From: Pseudoflavitalea rhizosphaerae
Lineage (GTDB): Bacteria > Bacteroidota > Bacteroidia > Chitinophagales > Chitinophagaceae
Assembly: GCF_003991355.1 (NCBI RefSeq)
Contig: NZ_RCSU01000016.1
Coordinates: forward strand, 112,108-144,260
Direction of reading: 5' to 3'
Length of the DNA: 32,153 nucleotides
The translations under genes and the position numbers were made by a program. Shown here in pieces: positions 25,223 to 32,153 of this stretch. Every line of letters starts with the position of its first letter. The first letter of the stretch is position 1. Below the pieces are notes generated by a model that saw nothing but the letters and a program-made list of their open reading frames with translations, made no database searches and was not told where the DNA came from.

Positions 25223-28200
25223 TATTTTCCTCCAAATATTTCTAATGCTGTTCGTAAAATACTAAATGATCCATTGTAAAGATTACCAGTAGGGGCAATG
25301 TCATTTCGGGGCTGAATATTAGTCCCCATCATTCCTTTCTTTGGTACCAACACATCCACATTTCGAGAATCGATTGTAAATAAGGCTCGTCCTGTGGAGC
25401 GCGCAGCAGCGTTATCGCCCGGCTGTATTCCTATATCTCTGTTGCGAGGATCATCCATCCCTGGAAGGTCAGCAATCTGATGAGTATGAGCATCTCCTAA
25501 TATTATAGAAGTTCCATTTGCCACACCGGGAACCTCATTGTCGGGCGGAACTATTGAGAATTGAGGGCCATTTTTGGTACTTGGGTTTGTACTGACTGTC
25601 AAGGTCGCTTCTTCTGGATTTAAAAGTAGCGTGGCACTCATTTCTTTGTAACTATTATAGTTCTTTCCATCTCCATTCCCACTATTAAATAAATTCTGAA
25701 AATATTGGCCTTCTGTCATTGTTCCATCTCCGATCTTTACCTGAAGCACTTTACTGTTCTCTTGTAAAGAGGCTGTAGCGGCCTCTGAGGTGGTTGCATT
25801 ATTATTTGCCCTTGAAATCTCATAAAACTTGTCCGCACTGATAATCCTTTGATTATTCGTTTTTGCGCCATCACTTCCTAAGTATAGACCTTTCTTACTA
25901 TAATAGTCATCCAATGGCGCCATTCCATCAGGATCTATAAACCTTATTGGATTATTAAAGGCATAATTATAAGGAGAGTGCCTGCGCATTTGATCTGCCA
26001 GCGGATCAATATGGTTCCATCTCCCAATCTGCGCATCATACATCCTCGCCCCATAGTCATACCAATCCAACCCACAGCCATCACTGAATTCATTTTCTTG
26101 CTTCTCCTTCCCATTGTATTCATATTTATTATCCAGTCTGCCTATGGCTTTCGAACTGATCCCCACCATTGTCAACCCAAACGGATAATAATGCGTTTCT
26201 TCCAACAGCTTCCCTGTAAAATGCTCCACAATCAGATCATTGAACAAGACCTCCCAATGCGGCGTCTCATTACTCGTATAAATATACAAATATCCATTCG
26301 CAGCGATATCCACTGTCCCGGGTGCGTGCGGATACAACTGTCCTGGTGCGCCTACGGCACTGGCGCCGCTGGAGCCGGCCACATAGTTGAACCGTTCGTC
26401 CAACAGGATCCAGTTCAGGTAAGCCTTTGGCTTAGCCGGCAGATCAGGTGTATGATTTTGACGGAACAATCCTACCCCACCGGTGATCGGGCCACTGGCA
26501 TCGGTCAACTCCAGCAGGCTACCTTTGCCGCCACCCACCGTGTTCAAGAAGCTATTGGCCAGGCTGGCTACGATCTCTTCGGTGGGTAAACCATTCGGGC
26601 TGCCGGTGCCTGCCTGGTAAAAGGATTTCACAAACAGGTTCACTTTGTCGCCACTCATCACCCGCAGGATGATGGAAGGACCAATCTTCTTGCCTGCCGT
26701 ACCATCCAGCCGTGCTACCTGGTCATTGGGATCGGTTACACTCACATCGCTGGGATAATACCCCGGCGTTGGATAGGCTGTGGTAGTGATATTGCTGAAC
26801 AAGGCTTCTTCCTTTGCGCGGAAGGCAGTCTCCATTGTAGCCGCGTATTTAGCCGTATCCTTTTGCTCCGTCAGCACCATCCGTACATTGCCCAGGTGGT
26901 CTTTAAGAAAATAATCATACTGGTATTGCCAGGCGCTGTCGCCATTGGCAAAATATTTTTTAGCGTAACGCAAACGCCCTTCCTCATGACCAAAAAATTG
27001 CAGGGTATCGTTCTCATATACGGCGCCGCCGAGGTACAGGGTGGTCTTTGCCGGGCGGCCGGTCTCTGCTACGATCTTGCTGTGCTTGACGCCGGCAGCA
27101 TCATAGAGGTAGCTGATGGTGCCCTTCTCCCCGCCCGATTGCTGCACCCGGATGGCCTGTGGCAGGTTCAGTAAATTGTATTCGATCCCTTCCACCGTGG
27201 CAGAACCAATGTCTTTGTTCAGGTCTTTGGTCAGGTTGCCATTGGCATCGTAGGTATAATCGGTGGCAGTGTTGTCCTTCGTGCCAACCTGTGATGTATA
27301 TAATGCGGAACTGCGGAAGTCGCCCAGTGTGGTAGTGGGATTATTGACCGCGTCAACTACATTTTTCAGTTTGTTGGATTTATCGTAGTAGGTATAGCTC
27401 AGGTTATCGATCAGCGCGCCGGGTTGCGACAAGGTCCAGCCATGCTGTTGCATGCTCAGGATATTGCCATTGGCATCGTAGGATAAATTGCTCACGCTGA
27501 AGTTCAGGCCACCGGGTTTGGTGAAGGCACTGCCCTCATACTGGTTGAAGTCGGCAGCGGTCAGGCGGTTGGCAGCATCGTAGCTGTAGTCGAAGCGGCG
27601 CTTCGCCTGGTCACCGGCACTCTTCCAGGTGGAACCGCTGATATTGCCATTGTACTGCGCGGTGGCATATTGGGTACCGCTGATCACGGAGGCTGGTTTG
27701 TCGTAGCCCAGTTCAAAACCAAAATAGCGCTGGCCCTGGTCTTTGAGGTAATCGCGGTTCATTCCCAGCAGCCAGCCACGGATATTGTACTGGTAGTCCA
27801 GGGTCTCCATATCCTGACCGATCACTTTTTGTTGCAACTGGCCCAGGGCATCGTACTGGTGGCGCAGAAGTTGTTGGGTGGGTTGGGTGACGGCCTGTCC
27901 ACCGATGGTGGAGTGAACGGTCTTTTCCAAATCCAGTAAGCGGCCCAGGTCATCATAATTGGAAGTAGTGACCAGCGTATGTGCCTGTGCGTTATTGCCT
28001 TGCTTGTCCTGCTGCTGCACCACTACCAGCGGCTGCCCGGCCCAGTTGTACTGGGTGGTGAGGGCATCGAAGCCTTCGGTGCTGTTTTGGGTGCGGGCCT
28101 GTACCAGGCGGCCATCTTCATCATAGAAGTTCACAGTGGTAAGGTAGCGGGCAGGCTGACTGCCCAGCAGCCGCACCTTGCTGCCGGTGGGCAACCCTTT

Positions 28201-29760
28201 GACGTTTTGTGAGGCGATCACCGCCTGCGCATAGGGATAATTGTTATCAGATTGCGTTTGCAGGTAGCTGCTGATGGCGCTCGTGGAAAAGGTGTTGAGT
28301 CCGGCAGGAAGGCTGGCGGCCCACTGGTAATCATCGTACCAGTTGAAGGTGAGCGGATCTACTGTAATGCCAGTGGGCAATGGGTTGCGGTTGATGGCCA
28401 TGCCTTCGATGAGTACGGGTGTATCATCGTCACTACCGGCCCCGTTGATTAACCCGAAGGTCTGTTCGGCATTATCAGCACTCTCGAAGTCAGGGTCCAG
28501 CACAATGCTGCTGGTGGCATAGAAGCTTCCCGATGGCGTCAGGCTGTTCAGGACCAGGTTGGCCTGCAGGCCGGAACTTCCTCCAATGCTGCCGCTGCCA
28601 CCGGTCTGCAAAGTCACCAGGGTTTGCAGGTCCTGGCGGCTACCGCTGTAGGCGATGGTGCCGGTCAGCACAGGCCGGTTGAGCACATCGTATAAAGTAG
28701 CCAGCCACTGGCTGTTTTCTCTCATATTGGCATCCTGGGTAAACACCAGCCGGTCGCGCACATCATAGACCATGTATACCGCCCCGGCACCGGGTACTTT
28801 TTTGGTGATCATCCGGCGGCGACCATCGTACTCGTAGCGGAAACATTGTTCGTCCAGCAAAACAGGGTCTGTCAGTGTCCAGCCTGAGCCGTTAAGCAGT
28901 TCCACTCCTTTGGGTTGAACCACGGCACGCAGGTTGCCCAGGTCATCGTATACATAATAGGTATTCAGGAAGCCCACATAGCCTTTGCCGGTACCGTCAT
29001 CGGCAGTAGCATCAAGTTGTACTTTTTTCAGGATCACTTTGCCTTCCTTGTCTTTGAACCCGATCACCTGGTGACCGGCTTCATCCACCACCACATTCTT
29101 GTACAGGGAACCGGCAGCGTACACGCCGCTGACAACATAGGAACCCAATCCGCCGGGCTGTTCGGCCACGGTCCATATCTTCACATCATCGATGGCGGTA
29201 TTGATCCAGTATTTGCTGGCCACGCCGCGTTCCGCTCCTACCCAGTTGTTGCCGGCAGCAAAGGCCTTTTCTACCCGGTTCAGCGGCGATGCTTCAAACT
29301 GCGTATGCGCATAATAGTAAGTCTCACCGGGATATTGGGTGGCGCCAAAGGCGGCTTGTTGCTGGAAGGGATTGAGCTTGAACAGCCCATCAGAGAGGGA
29401 ACTGTTCCCACCGGTAGCATTGGCGGCAAATGGAAGGTATTGATTGGATTCCCGGCCAAAGGCATCGTACACCACGGCACTGACCAGGTCTACCGGTGTT
29501 CCGTTGGTAATGAGGGAACCTTGTTTGACAACGGTCTGAATCGGTCTGCCCAGACCATCGAAATAGGCGGTGCTTTGTTTGACGTCTTTCAAGGGCCGGT
29601 TGATCAGTAGGGCCGGATCAACCTCCGGGGCCGTGGCAGTCCAGGTACGGATATAGTTCACTTTTACAGTGGCAGGATATGGATCAGGTTGCTCCTGACA
29701 CAAACCAGCAAATTGAAATAACAGGAAGACAACAATCAATAGCATGCGGGTCGCCAACAT
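25222..29760 (-). CDS. Rhs repeat protein with C-terminal JAB/DUF4329-like tip
   Basis: The protein has 1512 residues with a Sec signal (about 1-21). A DUF6443-like region (about 30-180: [36 protein letters not shown]) leads into YD repeats such as [11 protein letters not shown]. The Rhs-associated core includes [10 protein letters not shown] (about 955), HYYPFGLTM (about 1190) and [18 protein letters not shown], ending in DPDGM at 1276-1280. The remaining 232 residues are the variable tip. It carries DAHTHQ (His1425, His1427) followed by QPGDNAAA (Asp1449), like the HxH...SxxD metal site of JAB/DUF4329 domains. Base composition falls from about 55-60% GC in the core to about 40% in the tip. 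Such tips are usually toxins, so a metal-dependent hydrolase toxin is likely but unproven. The stop overlaps the next gene by one base. Confidence 0.9.
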   Translation of the reverse strand: MLATRMLLIVVFLLFQFAGLCQEQPDPYPATVKVNYIRTWTATAPEVDPALLINRPLKDVKQSTAYFDGLGRPIQTVVKQGSLITNGTPVDLVSAVVYDAFGRESNQYLPFAANATGGNSSLSDGLFKLNPFQQQAAFGATQYPGETYYYAHTQFEASPLNRVEKAFAAGNNWVGAERGVASKYWINTAIDDVKIWTVAEQPGGLGSYVVSGVYAAGSLYKNVVVDEAGHQVIGFKDKEGKVILKKVQLDATADDGTGKGYVGFLNTYYVYDDLGNLRAVVQPKGVELLNGSGWTLTDPVLLDEQCFRYEYDGRRRMITKKVPGAGAVYMVYDVRDRLVFTQDANMRENSQWLATLYDVLNRPVLTGTIAYSGSRQDLQTLVTLQTGGSGSIGGSSGLQANLVLNSLTPSGSFYATSSIVLDPDFESADNAEQTFGLINGAGSDDDTPVLIEGMAINRNPLPTGITVDPLTFNWYDDYQWAASLPAGLNTFSTSAISSYLQTQSDNNYPYAQAVIASQNVKGLPTGSKVRLLGSQPARYLTTVNFYDEDGRLVQARTQNSTEGFDALTTQYNWAGQPLVVVQQQDKQGNNAQAHTLVTTSNYDDLGRLLDLEKTVHSTIGGQAVTQPTQQLLRHQYDALGQLQQKVIGQDMETLDYQYNIRGWLLGMNRDYLKDQGQRYFGFELGYDKPASVISGTQYATAQYNGNISGSTWKSAGDQAKRRFDYSYDAANRLTAADFNQYEGSAFTKPGGLNFSVSNLSYDANGNILSMQQHGWTLSQPGALIDNLSYTYYDKSNKLKNVVDAVNNPTTTLGDFRSSALYTSQVGTKDNTATDYTYDANGNLTKDLNKDIGSATVEGIEYNLLNLPQAIRVQQSGGEKGTISYLYDAAGVKHSKIVAETGRPAKTTLYLGGAVYENDTLQFFGHEEGRLRYAKKYFANGDSAWQYQYDYFLKDHLGNVRMVLTEQKDTAKYAATMETAFRAKEEALFSNITTTAYPTPGYYPSDVSVTDPNDQVARLDGTAGKKIGPSIILRVMSGDKVNLFVKSFYQAGTGSPNGLPTEEIVASLANSFLNTVGGGKGSLLELTDASGPITGGVGLFRQNHTPDLPAKPKAYLNWILLDERFNYVAGSSGASAVGAPGQLYPHAPGTVDIAANGYLYIYTSNETPHWEVLFNDLIVEHFTGKLLEETHYYPFGLTMVGISSKAIGRLDNKYEYNGKEKQENEFSDGCGLDWYDYGARMYDAQIGRWNHIDPLADQMRRHSPYNYAFNNPIRFIDPDGMAPLDDYYSKKGLYLGSDGAKTNNQRIISADKFYEISRANNNATTSEAATASLQENSKVLQVKIGDGTMTEGQYFQNLFNSGNGDGKNYNSYKEMSATLLLNPEEATLTVSTNPSTKNGPQFSIVPPDNEVPGVANGTSIILGDAHTHQIADLPGMDDPRNRDIGIQPGDNAAARSTGRALFTIDSRNVDVLVPKKGMMGTNIQPRNDIAPTGNLYNGSFSILRTALEIFGGK

Positions 29761-29812
29761 AAGATGAGGTTTAGGTAACAGTCAGTAAAGTAAATAAAAA
29801 AAGACAGAGACG

Positions 29813-31051
29813 CTAATTCTTCCTTTTTATTTCGTTGGTCAATTCCGATATTTTCCTCTGCTGTTCTTCAATCTTTTTATTCTGCCCGATGATATACAAA
29901 GTCAGTTCTTCAATTTTCTTCAATAACAACGCCTGTATCTCTGCTACATCAGTTCCATTCTTTTCCACTTCAGCAGTTGTGGGTACACCTGGTAAATGTT
30001 TGTGGGATTTGATATATTTTTCTACTTCACTTAATGCAGGCAAACGATAATCATCATTGAACACATAGTCAGCCCAACCGGTCTGCGTTATTTTCAGTTT
30101 TTTCGCATATACCGCTCCGTTAACTGCGAACTTCGTCTCTGCATTCGGTTTTGTGGATGTACCAATACCAATAAATCCATCTGACAAGATCGTCATACGC
30201 TCAGTATTGTTGGTTTTAAAAACCAGTCGCTTGTTATCTGTTGTGCCAAGGAATACACTATCGGGATTGGTTCCCTGGTTCCCCAGCAAAGACCAACGGG
30301 TTGAAGGATTTACTGTTATATTAACCGGCATAGACAGGCTATCTGCATTTTGGTTATCGTATGCTTTGGCTCTTAAACTATAAGCGCCGGCCTGTACATT
30401 AGCCCAGGTGAAAGTATAAGGTGCTTGCAGCACTTCCCCCAATTTCTCGGATCCCTGGTAAAATTCCACTTTGGAAATGGACCCATTAGGATCATTCGCT
30501 ACTGCTGTCAGTTTGATATTGAAGCCAGAATAGAAAATGGCGTCATTTGCCGGCAAGGTCAGGCTTACTGAAGGTTTTGTATTCCCTTCCAGTGAATTAT
30601 AAATTTCTAGTTCGGACATCTCGATGCTCGCCCAATTATTGACCCGCGTGGCGATGAAAATCCTTACATACCGGCCGGTCCCGTTCACTGCAAAAGAATC
30701 AGTACTGGCATTGTTATTGGTTCGGGAGAATATATCGGTCCAGTTGGTAGCGTCTGTGGATACCTGCGCTGTGTAATCCTTCCCTCTTCCATCTGTTTGC
30801 CAGATAATTTTTATTTTACAGATATTGTAGGATTGACCAAGGTCTACATAGATATAATTATTGTCTCCTGGTGCAAACCAGCCTGAAGACAGGTTTCCAT
30901 CCACAGCATCTGCTCCAACATGATACTGTTGTTCGGCAGAAACAGTTACTGGTTTTCCCAATGCGATATTATTACTACCGCAGGTTTGAGCTTTTACTAA
31001 AAATGGAAGAAATACGATAAGAATTACTACAAAGAGGGGTTTACAAGACAT
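29813..31051 (-). CDS. Exported discoidin/Ig-like protein with tail-fibre-type C-terminus
   Basis: The chosen start gives 412 residues with a Sec signal (MSCKPLFVVILIVFLPFLVKA). The open frame continues 26 codons upstream, but those residues precede the signal and look non-coding. Domains: F5/8 type C (discoidin) at about 25-160 (NIALGKPVTVSAEQQYHVGA, GRYVRIFIATR, SIEMSELEIYN); an Ig-like domain at about 165-255 (GSISKVEFYQGSEKLGEV); then a phage-tail-like region with GFIGIGTS and a tail with SEVEKYIKSHKHLPGVPT. It ends in a charged coiled coil. Discoidin domains bind sugars or lipids; the tail suggests trimer formation. It lies 52 bases before the Rhs gene on the same strand, so it may serve as a targeting or display partner. 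Confidence 0.87.
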   Translation of the reverse strand: MSCKPLFVVILIVFLPFLVKAQTCGSNNIALGKPVTVSAEQQYHVGADAVDGNLSSGWFAPGDNNYIYVDLGQSYNICKIKIIWQTDGRGKDYTAQVSTDATNWTDIFSRTNNNASTDSFAVNGTGRYVRIFIATRVNNWASIEMSELEIYNSLEGNTKPSVSLTLPANDAIFYSGFNIKLTAVANDPNGSISKVEFYQGSEKLGEVLQAPYTFTWANVQAGAYSLRAKAYDNQNADSLSMPVNITVNPSTRWSLLGNQGTNPDSVFLGTTDNKRLVFKTNNTERMTILSDGFIGIGTSTKPNAETKFAVNGAVYAKKLKITQTGWADYVFNDDYRLPALSEVEKYIKSHKHLPGVPTTAEVEKNGTDVAEIQALLLKKIEELTLYIIGQNKKIEEQQRKISELTNEIKRKN

Positions 31052-31379
31052 GATTACTGAAATTCGGTTAGGAGAATAGGTTATATAAGGTGTTTTTATA
31101 CACGTATATGCAGAGTAAAACATACCCACAAGGCTTCATGTACTGAAGGCAATCAATTGTAGCTCATACTAGATTGAATAATCCTGCAATCGCAGGTTGT
31201 GCAGGTAATGTCGGCAAGAAAATGTTTAGAGAAAAAGGAAATAAAATATGAAATCGGAATAAGGTTAAACATGACTTAGGGGATTAAACTTAATGCGGGC
31301 TAAGTTAGATTAATTCACCCAATTCATCTTCTCCTAAGAATCAATCTTTTTTCAGAAATACATGATTCTATGTATCATA
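31052..31379. other. Non-coding region between NlpC and discoidin genes
   Basis: These 328 bases hold the promoter region of the leftward discoidin-Rhs operon. On the minus strand TATGTTTT (31117-31124) is one base away from the Bacteroidota -7 consensus, but the -33 box is not clear. A short AT-rich palindrome (atacat...atgtat) lies near 31360, just after the NlpC stop codon. No terminator with a T-run is seen. No gene is supported here. Confidence 0.45.
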
Positions 31380-32051
31380 CTATCTTACCCTCCCACATCC
31401 CGCAAACGTTCTCACATAATAAACATCATTCAGGTCGTTGATAACAACACCTGATGAAGTACTCGCATGAACAAACTTATTATTACGCAAATAAACACCC
31501 ACATGCGAGATCGCTTTTTTCCTTGAAGTCTTGAAGAAAACCAGATCCCCTTCCTGTAATTCACTTTTGCTGATGCGTTTGCTGTTTTCGTATTGTGAAG
31601 CTGAAGTGCGGGGAACACCCACATTATAGAGAGATGAAATGAAGTTCTGTGAAAAAGCTGAACAATCGATGCCGCTGCGATCATTACCCCCGTACCGGTA
31701 TTTGGTGCCGTACCAGCTTTCGATGAAGTCGAACAATTTACCGTCAGTAATGCTTTCAACGGGAACATCCAGCAGGATAGCGTATTTGAAAGCCATTGGC
31801 GCCACTCCTTCCATATTCGAAGCCGGTGCGATCAATGTAGGCATATAGCCGCTCTCACCGTGCCTTCCCTTGAAATCATTGCTATTGATGGAAATATTCT
31901 CTATGAACTTAGGCGGATGGGCTGTTTTGGCATTCGCCGCCGTTGATCCGCCTGCCGGGGAACTGGAAGTGGATCGCTTGAAAGTGTTGCAACTGGTGGC
32001 TCCCAGCGCGATCGTCGCCACCAATAAAGCATTCTTCACAATGTAGGACAT
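31380..32051 (-). CDS. NlpC/P60 family cell-wall hydrolase lipoprotein
   Basis: The protein has 223 residues. An N-terminal signal ends ATSC (Cys21), probably a lipoprotein. A low-complexity Ser/Ala linker follows. The NlpC/P60 (C40) domain spans about residues 105-223, with the triad Cys130 in GIDCSAF, His183 in SHVGVYL and His195 in FVHAS. The segments WYGTKYRYGGND and LQEGDLVFFKT are typical. It should cut peptide cross-links of peptidoglycan, usually the D-Glu to diamino-acid bond, from the outer or inner membrane face. It stands alone, with 328 bases between it and the start of the discoidin gene. Confidence 0.93.
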   Translation of the reverse strand: MSYIVKNALLVATIALGATSCNTFKRSTSSSPAGGSTAANAKTAHPPKFIENISINSNDFKGRHGESGYMPTLIAPASNMEGVAPMAFKYAILLDVPVESITDGKLFDFIESWYGTKYRYGGNDRSGIDCSAFSQNFISSLYNVGVPRTSASQYENSKRISKSELQEGDLVFFKTSRKKAISHVGVYLRNNKFVHASTSSGVVINDLNDVYYVRTFAGCGRVR

Positions 32052-32119
32052 CGTTCAAACCGGGTTAGTAATCCAGCAAATATAACAAATACATTGCCAA
32101 ATGCAATCTCAGAATGCCG

Positions 32120-32144
32120 CAGTCGCTCGCCTCCCGGCGAGTGA
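32120..32144. repeat. Second copy of palindromic module A
   Basis: These 25 bases are identical to 13748-13772, the left module A of the MITE-like element (cagtcgctcgcc then a short loop then ggcgagtga). No terminal inverted repeat like ctgactaaaaagg is seen in the bases before it, so either the module spreads alone or this copy has lost its left end. The rest lies beyond the window. It is upstream of the NlpC/P60 gene. Confidence 0.8.
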
Positions 32145-32153
32145 CCTGTATTT

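Noticed and set aside
26000-29700. Many long open frames opposite the Rhs core
   Set aside because: They arise from the high GC and repeat bias of the core; none has a recognisable domain or signal.
31052-31129. Upstream extension of the discoidin protein frame
   Set aside because: The 26 extra residues precede a complete signal peptide; the ATG at 31051 is the better start.

Overview
The window looks like a chromosomal segment of a Bacteroidota species, most likely in the Chitinophagaceae. The reasons are family content and gene style: Rhs proteins opening with a DUF6443-like region, DUF4369-type thioredoxin lipo/exported proteins, many Sec or lipoprotein signals, no clear Shine-Dalgarno sites, a MutS2 that stops before Smr, and moderate GC. 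The genus is inference; no rRNA or tRNA is present to fix it.

Left region (40-7325): a divergent locus. Leftward run a lipoprotein, a PKD-domain surface protein and a membrane-anchored TPR-CHAT (caspase-like) protein. Rightward, from the same 117-base gap, run an ECF-type sigma factor and, one base later, a single-pass membrane TPR protein that looks like its regulator. Together they could form an envelope-sensing or protease-effector system. This is the least conventional gene set in the window, although its joint function is inference.

Middle region (7326-19822): mostly housekeeping genes. Two terminators are followed by a CBS-pair protein with its own terminator, a small KTSC-like protein, the 5' stub of a short-chain dehydrogenase joined to a YtcJ-type amidohydrolase lipoprotein, a TlpA-like thioredoxin, MutS2, a 167-bp palindromic MITE-like element, a lipoprotein-type MsrA, an FKBP prolyl isomerase, an oligopeptide-binding lipoprotein, an M1 aminopeptidase and a P1/DmpA-type peptidase. 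The last three suggest peptide scavenging.

Right region (19823-31051): an AT-rich accessory island with two large exported proteins on convergent strands. One is a 1404-residue YD/Rhs-like protein on the plus strand. The other strand carries an apparent operon of a discoidin/Ig/tail-fibre-like protein, a 1512-residue Rhs protein with a GC-rich core and an AT-rich C-terminal tip, and a 148-residue exported protein coupled to it by a TAATG overlap. The tip carries an HxH...D motif like JAB/DUF4329 domains, so tip and partner look like a toxin-immunity pair. The window ends with an NlpC/P60 cell-wall hydrolase lipoprotein and a second copy of the palindromic repeat module.
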